DNA from: Holothuria scabra
Taxonomy: Eukaryota > Echinodermata > Holothuroidea > Aspidochirotida > Holothuriidae
DNA length: 64,000 nucleotides
Assembly (NCBI GenBank): GCA_037179385.1
Contig: CM074195.1
Location: 13,553,887-13,617,886, forward strand
Direction of reading: 5' to 3'
Both the position numbers and the translations under genes were made by a program. Under the pieces are notes generated by a model. The model was given only the letters and a program-made list of their open reading frames with translations, was not told where the DNA came from and did not search any database. Position 1 is the stretch's first letter. Every line of letters starts with the position of its first letter. Positions 36,337 through 48,460 of this stretch are shown piece by piece.

Positions 36337-39300
36337 CTTCTTTCTTCCTAGAAAATTTCCCATGCCGACTATGACTCTATTAATTTTTCTGCAAAATGTG
36401 TGAATGGATTGGAAGAGTCCTTTTGTGTTAATTAAAAGACATGCTACCTAAAACCAACATGGTTTGCTCGAATCGTCCCAATTCTGACCAAATTTCAGAT
36501 CCGGAAGATATCTGCAGCCTAAATTAACAGCTTTTTTTTTCTTCATTTGGAAAAGTGTCCGATAACTTTTTTCTGGAGTACGGTATCAGTGTTGTACAGG
36601 CGGTACCATGGGTACATTATTTTAAAGGTGAAAATGTGGTAATTGCTAAAGGAACTGTGAAGAACTATTTACTGTGTTAATCAAACGAACATTAATTAAT
36701 TGGAATGGAAAGTATTTTTAACATGTTGAGTTCCTCGAATACAGGTCAACTAGTCAAGCGGTCTCTCTGATAGTAAGCTAAATAGTCTTACGTCTTTCTT
36801 TACCTTTCTCCGTTTTACCTATTCTAACTCTTTTCTTAGTTTGCCCACTTTCCAACGCGCTGGTTACCTTGAGTTGATCATCCCTTTGGAAGCCCGTCTT
36901 AGAGGGAGGGGAACGGATTTCCACTTGTCCATCCCGGAAAGTACCTCACCTTCTCCACGATAATTCCAAAGTAACTTTGTCCTTCTAACTTGTGCCACTG
37001 TAGGACGTCACCAGGAGAAGAATGGTAGCTTGAGTCCCAAATTTACTTCTGTCCAGGGCCCAAATTGATAAATTTGACCTTGTGTCTCTTAGCAGCACAG
37101 AAAAGTTTCGGGTTTTCAGATATATTAACTTATGATATGCAGGTACACAACCGACTCAAAGTCAGAAATTTAAAGGCCACTATAAGCTGATCTTTGATTG
37201 CTTTTCTTTTCATTTATGGGTTCTGTAATATCTTGAAAGTAATTCATATGGTTTACACCAATAATACTGGAAGCTTATATAATACGATCAAGATATTGTG
37301 AAGGATAGCACTCTAAAAATCCAGAGAGCTTGTCGAGTAAGGTGCTGCCGAGAAAATTAAAGAGATACATAAATTAGGCTGAGACAGTACCCGAGGACGG
37401 TGATATTACGTACAAACACTAAAAACTGTTCACCAAATTGGACCTTAAACACCTGCTCGATTTAACGGTCACTCGGTCCCTTCGTAAGTATATCATTGAT
37501 TCTGGCTCACCCTTGTCCCACGTACCCTACCTTTACCCACTCTAATCTGCGCATGTATTACACATTAACCCATTTAGGTCGTATTTGTTTGAAATTAGAA
37601 GTCAAAGCAGCACCAGTTAAAACTCTCCTAAAAAGTTTTCACTTCAAACTGGGGCGTTCTTGTCTTTTTCTCTTATCGTGCTTCTGGTAACGGACCAAAC
37701 CCTAACTCCAATACTCGTGCCTGTGAAAATGTTTACTGACAGACAAAGTGCCTTAAAAATTGATGGGATGTTGATTCTGACTGTGTTACTTACAAAGTAT
37801 GATCATTTTTGCATTTGAATATTGCAGACAATGAGTTGAGATACAGACTTTGCAAAATTCAAGGCAATTTGATCAATTTTAGTGCCATTTTTATTGTATT
37901 ACTCCGCTCTGTGATATGCCGTTTTTGAATAGCTATTAAGGCGGGAAACACATACAGGTCATTCCAGGCTCTGTAGCTCATAATTTCAATGGTCATGTAA
38001 GGAAATTTGAAATGCTATGAAAGCCCAGATTGTGAGCTTCGATGAGAGAGATGGCATTTCCTGGTTAAAAATTTCTATTTGGAGATAGGGGGCACGGAAG
38101 TAGCTCAATTAAGTGTGAGTAATGGGACTTATAATTGGAGGCCCGCTAAAAGAAATTTGGAGTTTTCAGATTTTTTGAAAAGGTGGCGCTTTGTACTGAA
38201 AAAAAAAGAAAAAACGAAATTAAAAACGACCCCCCCCCCCAAAAACAAAAAACAACAAAAAGATTGAAGCCAAGCGTTCAAGGTCTCTGGCCGGCTATGT
38301 GTCCTGTCAACTACAACAGAGAACCAACTCAGGCGCCTCTCTAGTACCCTTCTGAATACAGTGTCAGCGTGCTTTGTATACGACAGCAATCTTTCCTCGG
38401 GACTCCCCTCAAGGACCGGCGATACATTGGGGAGGAACACTACTCGCCTCCCAGTGCATGTGTGGACACTACCGTCCGGATCGGCGTCAACGTGCCGCGC
38501 AGGTTACAGCAGAGGAAGTCTTATATAGCCTGAAAATCTGCATCTATCACACGTTAGGGTGGAATTTTCAAAGTACAAATTTCAGCCAGATGTAGTGTTG
38601 GCAAAAAGGAATTATGTTTATCAAATATTTGTAAACAAAATTTTTAATTATTTTTGAGTGTTTCTTGACAAGATTTCCCCTACGACTGATGTTTCATCTT
38701 AATTTTTCCCATTTTCGCTCCAAATGGAGGCTAATGTCATAGAAACGTCACAATCTTTCTGGTTCGTAGGAAATCTGGAAGTTTATTTATTGTGCGGTAC
38801 CTGCTGCAGGATAATTTTCATTAAGGACAGCTAAACACACTGAGGTCCAATGTTTCTTTTATACATCTGTCGAGGTTTGTTTCATTTTATTACTGAAATA
38901 TTTTCTGGGATCGTGTCTCAGGTCTTCATGATTTGCATTAAAGAGTTGCCTCATTATTTATTAGGGAATATCTTACTCTTTACTCATTTTTGTAATGATA
39001 CAAAGAGAGTCGTTCTCAAAAAGTGTTACCGCATCAACTTGTTTAATAAATGTTGAAATGTAATTCTAAATGGGTTATTTTGAGAACGACACAAAATTTA
39101 CAATTCAAACAATTAAAATTAAAAAATCATCCCTATAAGTGAAATAGATCAGGTCATTTTGTGCAGTGCTACAAAATCTGGGACAAGATCCGTTTTCTGG
39201 CGCACGTTTCTTTGCGTACAGCAGGATGAGCACAGCCACTCCAAAGATTTTAAGGTTTTCGCCTCGGGCTCTTTGACGGAGAGTCGGGGAACTTTTGAAA

Positions 39301-39864
39301 GAAAAAGCGAAAGCCTATCGGTCTTTTGGTTTCGCCGAACGGCCCTTTGTCTGAGGGTCGGGAGGACTTTAAGTCTTCTGTCTGAGATCACGTGTAGTAC
39401 CGTATCCGTTCTTTTAACAAGCCTAAAATCGAGTCTCACGTGACAGATTAATGATGTAAATGTGAGTTGCACAGGAAAAAGGTCACAACATTTTATATCT
39501 CGGCTCAACTGAGAAAGTCCTACGAAGATAGGAGTTGGACTGTTAAAATTCATTTTTCATGCAATGTTTAAATTATATTTTTGAATTATTCGACTTGGGG
39601 TGCACTTTAAAAGATCAAATGTAGGCTATATACAGTATTACCACTTTTCGGGCAAATGTTTTAAAGCATTTAGACATATACATCACATGTACCTCTCTCC
39701 CCGTCTCCCCGTCATCCTGCAATTGAAAGCGTCACGATTTTTTTCTTCTGAACTTTCGCTTGAATATTCTACCACTTCGAGCAAAGTGCGGCACGCTAAA
39801 CCAAGGAGTGAGGCTGACATTGTTTTTCCAGAGGCTTCCTTAAAATGGAGCAAAATTTTGTAAC
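36337..39864 (+). repeat. Macrosatellite unit 10 (full)
   Basis: A 3,528-bp unit, nearly identical to unit 9. Private differences include TTTACCTTTCTCC near 36,800 and CACTTTCCAACGCG near 36,850. Confidence 0.9.
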
Positions 39865-42800
39865 CTTCTTTCTTCCTAGAAAATTTCCCATGCCGACTAT
39901 GACTCTATTAATTTTTCTGCAAAATGTGTGAATGGATTGGAAGAGTCCTTTTGTGTTAATTAAAAGACATGCTACCTAAAACCAACATGGTTTGCTCGAA
40001 TCGTCCCAATTCTGACCAAATTTCAGATCCGGAAGATATCTGCAGCCTAAATTAACAGCTTTTTTTTTCTTCATTTGGAAAAGTGTCCGATAACTTTTTT
40101 CTGGAGTACGGTATCAGTGTTGTACAGGCGGTACCATGGGTACATTATTTTAAAGGTGAAAATGTGGTAATTGCTAAAGGAACTGTGAAGAACTATTTAC
40201 TGTGTTAATCAAACGAACATTAATTAATTGGAATGGAAAGTATTTTTAACATGTTGAGTTCCTCGAATACAGGTCAACTAGTCAAGCGGTCTCTCTGATA
40301 GTAAGCTAAATAGTCTTACGTCTTTCTTTCCCTTTCTCCGTTTTACCTATTCTGACTCTTTTCTTAGTTTGCCCACTTTTCAACGCGCTGGTTACTTTGA
40401 GTTGATCATCCCTTTGGAAGCCCGTCTAAGAGGGAGGGGGAACGGATTTCCACTTGTCCATCCCGGAAAATACCTCACCTTCTCCACGATATTTCCAAAG
40501 TAACTTTGTCCTTCTAACTTGTGCCACTGTAGGACGTCACCAGGAGAAGAATGGTAGCTTGAGTCCCAAATTTACTTCTGTCCAGGGCCCAAATTGATAA
40601 ATTTGACCTTGTGTCTCTTAGCAGCACAGAAAAGTTTCGGGTTTTCAGATATATTAACTTATGATATGCAGGTACACAACCGACTCAAAGTCAGAAATTT
40701 AAAGGCCACTATAAGCTGATCTTTGATTGCTTTTCTTTTCATTTATGGGTTCTGTAATATCTTGAAAGTAATTCATATGGTTTACACCAATAATACTGGA
40801 AGCTTATATAATACGATCAAGATATTGTGAAGGATAGCACTCTAAAAAATCCAGAGAGCTTGTCGAGTAAGGTGCTGCCGAGAAAATTAAAGAGATACAT
40901 AAATTAGGCTGAGACAGTACCCGAGGACGGTGATATTACGTACAAACACTAAAAACTGTTCACCAAATTGGACCTTAAACACCTGCTCGATTTAACGGTC
41001 ACTCGGTCCCTTCGTAAGTATATCATTGATTCTGGCTCACCCTTGTCCCACGTACCCTACCTTTACCCACTCTAATCTGCGCATGTATTACACATTAACC
41101 CATTTAGGTCGTATTTGTTTGAAATTAGAAGTCAAAGCAGCACCAGTTAAAACTCTCCTAAAAAGTTTTCACTTCAAACTGGGGCGTTCTTGTCTTTTTC
41201 TCTTATCGTGCTTCTGGTAACGGACCAAACCCTAACTCCAATACTCGTGCCTGTGAAAATGTTTACTGACAGACAAAGTGCCTTAAAAATTGATGGGATG
41301 TTGATTCTGACTGTGTTACTTACAAAGTATGATCATTTTTGCATTTGAATATTGCAGACAATGAGTTGAGATACAGACTTTGCAAAATTCAAGGCAATTT
41401 GATCAATTTTAGTGCCATTTTTATTGTATTACTCCGCTCTGTGATATGCCGTTTTTGAATAGCTATTAAGGCGGGAAACACATACAGGTCATTCCAGGCT
41501 CTGTAGCTCATAATTTCAATGGTCATGTAAGGAAATTTGAAATGCTATGAAAGCCCAGATTGTGAGCTTCGATGAGAGAGATGGCATTTCCTGGTTAAAA
41601 ATTTCTATTTGGAGATAGGGGGCACGGAAGTAGCTCAATTAAGTGTGAGTAATGGGACTTATAATTGGAGGCCCGCTAAAAGAAATTTGGAGTTTTCAGA
41701 TTTTTTGAAAAGGTGGCGCTTTGTACTGCAAAAAAAAAGAAAAAACGAAATTAAAAACAACCCCCCCCCCAAAAAAAAAACAAAAGATTGAAGCCAAGCG
41801 TTCAAGGTCTCTGGCCGGCTATGTGTCCTGTCAACTACAACAGAGAACCAACTCAGGCGCCTCTCTAGTACCCTTCTGAATACAGTGTCAGCGTGCTTTG
41901 TATACGACAGCAATCTTTCCTCGGGACTCCCCTCAAGGACCGGCGATACATTGGGGAGGAACACTACTCGCCTCCCAGTGCATGTGTGGACACTACCGTC
42001 CGGATCGGCGTCAACGTGCCGCGCAGGTTACAGCAGAGGAAGTCTTATATAGCCTGAAAATCTGCATCTATCACACGTTAGGGTGGAATTTTCAAAGTAC
42101 AAATTTCAGCCAGATGTAGTGTTGGCAAAAAGGAATTATGTTTATCAAATATTTGTAAACAAAATTTTTTATTATTTTTGCGTGTTTCTTGACAAGATTT
42201 CCCCTACGACTGATGTTTCATCTTAATTTTTCCCATTTTCGCTCCAAATGGAGGCTAATGTCATAGAAACGTCACAATCTTTCTGGTTCGTAGGAAATCT
42301 GGAAGTTTATTTATTGTGCGGTACCTGCTGCAGGATAATTTTCATTAAGGACAGCTAAACACACTGAGGTCCAATGTTTCTTTTATACATCTGTCGAGGT
42401 TTGTTTCATTTTATTACTGAAATATTTTCTGGGATCGTGTCTCAGGTCTTCATGATTTGCATTAAAGAGTTGCCTCATTATTTATTAGGGAATATCTTAC
42501 TCTTTACTCATTTTTGTAATGATACAAAGAGAGTCGTTCTCAAAAAGTGTTACCGCATCAACTTGTTTAATAAATGTTGAAATGTAATTCTAAATGGGTT
42601 ATTTTGAGAACGACACAAAATTTACAATTCAAACAATTAAAATTAAAAAATCATCCCTATAAGTGAAATAGATCAGGTCATTTTGTGCAGTGCTACAAAA
42701 TCTGGGACAAGATCCGTTTTCTGGCGCACGTTTCTTTGCGTACAGCAGGATGAGCACAGCCACTCCAAAGATTTTAAGGTTTTCGCCTCGGGCTCTTTGA

Positions 42801-43393
42801 CGGAGAGTCGGGGAACTTTTGAAAGAAAAAGCGAAAGCCTATCGGTCTTTTGGTTTCGCCGAACGGCCCTTTGTCTGAGGGTCGGGAGGACTTTAAGTCT
42901 TCTGTCTGAGATCACGTGTAGTACCGTATCCGTTCTTTTAACAAGCCTAAAATCGAGTCTCACGTGACAGATTAATGATGTAAATGTGAGTTGCACAGGA
43001 AAAAGGTCACAACATTTTATATCTCGGCTCAACTGAGAAAGTCCTACGAAGATAGGAGTTGGACTGTTAAAATTCATTTTTCATGCAATGTTTAAATTAT
43101 ATTTTTGAATTATTCGACTTGGGGTGCGGTGCACTTTAAAAGATCAAATGTAGGCTATATACAGTATTACCACTTTTCGGGCAAATGTTTTAAAGCATTT
43201 AGACATATACATCACATGTACCTCTCTCCCCGTCTCCCCGTCATCCTGCAATTGAAAGCGTCACGATTTTTTTCTTCTGAACTTTCGCTTGAATATTCTA
43301 CCACTTCGAGCAAAGTGCGGCACGCTAAACCAAGGAGTGAGGCTGACATTGTTTTTCCAGAGGCTTCCTTAAAATGGAGCAAAATTTTGTAAT
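39865..43393 (+). repeat. Macrosatellite unit 11 (full)
   Basis: A 3,529-bp unit. Its first part matches unit 9 (TTCTGACTC, GTCTAAGAGG), while its middle shares GTGATATGCC with unit 10, suggesting exchange among neighbours. Confidence 0.9.
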
Positions 43394-45575
43394 CTTCTTT
43401 CTTCCTAGAAAATTTCCCATGCCGACTATGACTCTATTAATTTTTCTGCAAAATGTGTGAATGGATTGGAAGAGTCCTTTTGTGTTAATTAAAAGACATG
43501 CTACCTAAAACCAACATGGTTTGCTCGAATCGTCCCAATTCTGACCAAATTTCAGATCCGGAAGATATCTGCAGCCTAAATTAACAGCTTTTTTTTTCTT
43601 CATTTGGAAAAGTGTCCGATAACTTTTTTCTGGAGTACGGTATCAGTGTTGTACAGGCGGTACCATGGGTACATTATTTTAAAGGTGAAAATGTGGTAAT
43701 TGCTAAAGGAACTGTGAAGAACTATTTACTGTGTTAATCAAACGAACATTAATTAATTGGAATGGAAAGTATTTTTAACATGTTGAGTTCCTCGAATACA
43801 GGTCAACTAGTCAAGCGGTCTCTCTGATAGTAAGCTAAATAGTCTTACGTCTTTCTTTCCCTTTCTCCGTTTTACCTATTCTGACTCTTTTCTTAGTTTG
43901 CCCACTTTTCAACGCGCTGGTTACTTTGAGTTGATCATCCCTTTGGAAGCCCGTCTAAGAGGGAGGGGGAACGGATTTCCACTTGTCCATCCCGGAAAAT
44001 ACCTCACCTTCTCCACGATATTTCCAAAGTAACTTTGTCCTTCTAACTTGTGCCACTGTAGGACGTCACCAGGAGAAGAATGGTAGCTTGAGTCCCAAAT
44101 TTACTTCTGTCCAGGGCCCAAATTGATAAATTTGACCTTGTGTCTCTTAGCAGCACAGAAAAGTTTCGGGTTTTCAGATATATTAACTTATGATATGCAG
44201 GTACACAACCGACTCAAAGTCAGAAATTTAAAGGCCACTATAAGCTGATCTTTGATTGCTTTTCTTTTCATTTATGGGTTCTGTAATATCTTGAAAGTAA
44301 TTCATATGGTTTACACCAATAATACTGGAAGCTTATATAATACGATCAAGATATTGTGAAGGATAGCACTCTAAAAAATCCAGAGAGCTTGTCGAGTAAG
44401 GTGCTGCCGAGAAAATTAAAGAGATACATAAATTAGGCTGAGACAGTACCCGAGGACGGTGATATTACGTACAAACACTAAAAACTGTTCACCAAATTGG
44501 ACCTTAAACACCTGCTCGATTTAACGGTCACTCGGTCCCTTCGTAAGTATATCATTGATTCTGGCTCACCCTTGTCCCACGTACCCTACCTTTACCCACT
44601 CTAATCTGCGCATGTATTACACATTAACCCATTTAGGTCGTATTTGTTTGAAATTAGAAGTCAAAGCAGCACCAGTTAAGACTCTCCTAAAAGTTTTCAC
44701 TTCAAACTGGGGCGTTCTTGTCTTTTTCTCTTATCGTGCTTCTGGTAACGGACCAAACCCTAACTCCAATACTCGTGCCTGTGAAAATGTTTACTGACAG
44801 ACAAAGTGCCTTAAAAATTGATGGGATGTTGATTCTGACTGTGTTACTTACAAAATATGATCATTTTTGCATTTGAATATTGCAGACAATGAGTTGAGAT
44901 ACAGACTTTGCAAAATTCAAGGCAATTTGATCAATTTTAGTGCCATTTTTATTGTATTACTCCGCTCTGTGAAATGCCGTTTTTGAATAGCTATTAAGGC
45001 GGGAAACACTTACAGGTCATTCCAGGCTCTGTAGGTCATAATTTCAATGGTCATGTAAGGAAATTTGAAAATGCTATGAAAGCCCAGATTGTGAGCTTCG
45101 ATGAGAGAGATGGCATTTCCTGGTTGAAAATTTCTATTTGGAGATAGGGGGCACGGAAGTAGCTCAATTAAGTGTGAGTAATGGGACTTATAATTAGTGG
45201 CCCGCTAAAAGAAATTTGGAGTTTTCAGATTTTTTGAAAAGGTGGCGCTTTGTACTGAAAAAAAAAGAAAAAAACAAAATTAAAAACAACCCCACCCCCC
45301 CCCCCAAAAAAAAAAAACAAATAAAAGATTGAAGACAAGCGTTCAAAGTCTCTGGCCGGCTATGTGTCCTGTCAACTACAACAGAGAACCAACTCATGTG
45401 CCTCTCTAGTACCCTTCTGGATACAGTGACGCTCAGCGTGCTTTGTATACGACAGCAATCTTTCCTCGGGACTCCCCTCAAGGACCGACGATACATTGGG
45501 GAGGAACACTACTCGCCTCCTAGTGCAATCAGAGTAGGACCATGTGTGAACACTACCGTCCGGATCGGCGTTAAC
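43394..45575 (+). repeat. Macrosatellite unit 12 (truncated)
   Basis: About 2.18 kb of a unit, cut at CGGATCGGCGT within the GC-rich block. It therefore lacks the TATA-like box, the 68-codon ORF and the 13-bp stem. The sequence beyond is a decayed LINE. Confidence 0.9.
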
Positions 45576-46140
45576 GCACAAATCATGATCCAAAATGTTA
45601 ATTTTTTTGAAGTAGTTGTTGGTTGCCCAATTCTTGTGTTTATCCTTTATTGAAACCAAGAAAACTTGCTTTCCAAATTTAGAGTAAAAGGTAATTTGTA
45701 GATTAAATTCCACTTTAGGTTGTTGCAACTGAGTTCTTCATACCATTTATCTTGAGACTTCATACAAATGTCAGAAGAATAGGCAATTATACTATAAAAG
45801 TCAGAACCCCCACAACTTTTACTGATTTAAGTAGGATAGCATAAAATTCTGGGATAAATGGTCTTTGTAGTTTACAACTCACATGGCCGTTTAAAAAGCC
45901 TTTTACAGTTCGTAGAAGGCCTTCATACTGCAAAGAGTTTGTATTAGTATCATATTGAGCAATAACATTGTTAAGAGAAAGAAACTTGCCATCCTCGTCG
46001 ATCAGGTCATCAATAATATATATTCCCCTTTGTAACAAGGTTTTAAAGTACAATAGTTTACAGCCCACTTAAATTAAATCGTTATGCCATAGACGCTGAT
46101 GTGTATTTACATTTTACGAAGATCAAAATCTATGGAAGTT
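45576..46140 (-). pseudogene. L1/Tx1-like LINE RT, C-terminal fragment
   Basis: On the minus strand, from about 46110, frames give LWHNDLI, then GIYIIDDLIDEDGKFLSL (about 46020-45970) and an LQYEGLLRTVKGFL segment. After frameshifts comes TNNYFKKINILDHDLC, ending at 45576. These match the order of conserved words at the end of L1/Tx1-type reverse transcriptase ORFs in marine invertebrates. Stops and frameshifts show that it is dead. The frame is cut exactly where the macrosatellite begins, before the expected downstream Cys-containing motif. Confidence 0.65.
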
Positions 46141-46899
46141 TTTAATTTAATGATAGTCCTCAAAAGATCCTTTTAAAAGAGTCTACTGATCAATTGCTGT
46201 CCTGTTTCCGAGTAAATTGGGCCCCATCCCAAAGGAAATTGACCTTACTCTCGAGGAAGTAATAGAAAAGGGCATAAGTAGACGTGGTAGCAGACGCCTT
46301 TTAGTACCTTCTTAGCCAAGTGAGTTTCATCGAAATCATAAAAAAAATTAAAATCTAACACCAGTAAACCACCTTTTTATAGGGAAGGCAGAGTTACTTC
46401 CAACTGATTCGGTCTGTGCCTTTCCAAATGAATAAATAAAAATTTTCTCAATAGTATTCTCAATAGTGTTCAAAAAGTTACTACAAGAACACAAAACGAG
46501 GGTGCGCTGCCGTTTTTTGGGTGGGGAGATACAAAGTACACTAAGCGTCCCCATTCTTGTCTACCGTTCGGGAAAGGGATACAAATTGTTTTGCTGTCTC
46601 GAAGGGCTTGGATCCAAAAATAGTTTTATATTTTGCGCCTTTCCTTCTTGACCCTTGTAAGCTGAAAATGTCTTGAATTTTCATCTTATCGATGAATAAT
46701 ATTTCCTTGTGTCGACGAAACACGAAAGATGAGCGGAGCGCCGTTACCACAATCGCTCGAAGAGTAAAGAAAAATTTTGTAAAATGGGAACCCCCTGACA
46801 GCCGGAAATGGCATTTCCCAGACTTGCACATGCAAAAAAAAGCAGTCGTTATTTTGAGCTTTCGTTTTCAATAATATTTTCACCCCAATAGAAAAGACA

Positions 46900-46927
46900 A
46901 GCAACTTGTTAAGTGATCAGAAAATTT
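46900..46927 (+). repeat. Left arm of 28-bp inverted repeat
   Basis: AGCAACTTGTTAAGTGATCA and the following AAAATTT pair with the arm at 47581-47608, with one indel. The arms are about 650 bp apart. This arm lies outside the hAT-like element and its partner lies inside it. Confidence 0.6.
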
Positions 46928-47580
46928 CTAAAGAATGTACAACTACCATCAGTAGCGTATACGGGGGGGGGGGGGGGGGATTGGGCCACTGTCGCCCAGA
47001 CTCACGGATGCCATTTTTTAAAACCTGGAAATACGTACTTTAGTAACACAGATCTCACTTCAAAAGGTAGCATATACTGATATATGGCACCAGATGTAAG
47101 GAATCTCAGTTTTTCAAAAAATTTCAAAGGGAAAGGATTACATCCCTCAGGCTCCCTAAGTGATGTTGGCATTTTTAACTCCTAAAAAATAGGCAAATTT
47201 TGTCAAATTTCAAACTTTACTTCAAAAGGTACCGGTAGCATGTGTGGCACCGATTGCATTTAAGGACATCCACCTTTTCAAGAATTCATAAAAGGGAGGG
47301 GTCCATCCCTCAGGACTCCTTCGCGGCCGGCATAGACTTACCTGGCGGAGACAGTGGAGCAAGGGTTAACGGTTAGCAATACCGTAGTTTGCCATTTATT
47401 ATGCAAAAGATGGTAGAAGTAAAATCATTTATAGTCGGGAGTTTCATGGAATCAGAAGATCTTTAATTTAGCCAAGATACACAAGAGAGAAACATTAGTA
47501 TATTCATTTTCGTTGTGAAGGTTTTTCCACGAAAAGATTCAAGACCATTTAATCTAATGGTAGTAGTACGTTTTTGTGGT

Positions 47581-47608
47581 AATTTTCTGATCACTATAAC
47601 AAGTTGCT
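47581..47608 (-). repeat. Right arm of 28-bp inverted repeat
   Basis: AATTTTCTGATCACTATAAC and the following AAGTTGCT are the reverse complement of 46900-46927. A third partial match, TTTCTGATCACT, lies near 47,700. Confidence 0.6.
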
Positions 47609-47860
47609 GATTTTTGTATTCTTACAAAAGCTAAACATTAATCAATTTTCCAGTGGTGATAGATAGTCACACTTTTCGGGTCAAAGCATTTTCAGTAAGT
47701 TTCTGATCACTTTGCGGTTTTCGAACTAATTTTGAGCATTTTATTACACACGAATAGAGCCATGCATGACAGACCAATAATGTAAATGGTCAGAAGGCCT
47801 TGGGGTTGGTCACGTATTGTCCTTCAGTGGACGTAATAACTGCTTCGGTGAGCAGTTTCA

Positions 47861-47911
47861 CATTTTTGGTATCGCCGAATGGCCCTTTGCCAGAGTGTCG
47901 GGATGACTTTA
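47861..47911 (+). repeat. Dispersed copy of array sub-repeat
   Basis: TTTTTGGTATCGCCGAATGG followed by CCCTTTGCCAGAGTGTCGGG parallels TTTTGGTTTCGCCGAACGGC and CCTTTGTCTGAGGGTCGGGA inside every macrosatellite unit (for example 39325-39375). The sub-repeat therefore exists outside the array. Confidence 0.6.
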
Positions 47912-48460
47912 GAAAAAAATGAAAGCAATCGACTCTCCGTTTCAGTTTGGTAAATGCTATTTCCGGACATCTGAAGGATATCATTTTTCAAAATTTTCTG
48001 CACGCTCCTCGTCAACTGATGGTGGAGAGTTCCACTTAGATCGTTTTTACGGGCAGAGTTACGTTTTGTGGGCAAGGAAAAACAACACACTGAAGTACCC
48101 CCATTTGCATATGGCGATCACTGACGCTCTATTACTTGACTCCAAAAAGTATCATGCAAATTTAGAAACAATTTTTACTTCAAAAGTAGCGTGCACGGGG
48201 TTAGATTGCGTGTAAAGACACAATTTCCAGTTTTATCCCCACTAAGCCTAACCACCACAACTCAACTTTCCAAACTATTCCTGCCAAAGTCCAAAATATT
48301 GCACCATTTTGCATCTAGGCTCTTTGAAGAGGCCAAAAATTTTCAAACGGGATGAGGACACCCCGTCCCCTTTCACCCCTCTCCAGACCGGCATTCCGCT
48401 CAACAGTCTACATGACTTCCACCTCCTTAGCAAAATCATGTGTACGCCACTGACTGCCAT

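Larger units (their letters stand above)
11026..45575 (+). repeat. Macrosatellite array, about 3.53-kb unit
   Basis: Twelve head-to-tail units fill 34.5 kb. I set the phase at CTTCTTTCTTCCTAG. Unit starts are 11026, 14528, 16381, 18237, 20091, 21941, 25645, 29247, 32808, 36337, 39865 and 43394. Full units from 32808 onward are 3528-3529 bp long and nearly identical. Units 2-5 are short (1850-1856 bp). Landmarks recur in fixed order: a G-run, an A/C tract, a GC-rich block, a TATATA, a 68-codon ORF, a 13-bp inverted repeat and two CACGTG boxes. No unit has a recognisable gene, rRNA, tRNA, snRNA or histone gene, so I class it as non-coding macrosatellite DNA. Copy number may be affected by assembly collapse or expansion. 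Confidence 0.95.
46950..48452. mobile_element. hAT-like non-autonomous element, about 1.5 kb
   Basis: The left end is CAGTAGCGTATAC (46950-46962). The right end, reversed, is CAGTGGCGTACAC (48440-48452), 11 of 13 identical. Flanking sequences ACTACCAT (46942-46949) and ACTGCCAT (48453-48460) match at 7 of 8 positions, as expected for an aged hAT 8-bp target duplication. Inside are a run of about 18 G at 46963 and three related blocks containing ACTTCAAAAG (near 47050, 47220, 48178). There is no transposase ORF. Confidence 0.6.

Noticed and set aside
11026..45575. Tandem gene cluster such as rDNA, 5S, snRNA, histone or tRNA
   Set aside because: No conserved rRNA, snRNA or tRNA box pattern and no histone-like reading frame was found in the unit.
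46541..46831. 96-codon minus-strand ORF and overlapping plus-strand ORFs at 46.3-46.9 kb
   Set aside because: Both strands are open and no family is recognised. The stretch 46,141-46,949 otherwise shows nothing supportable.
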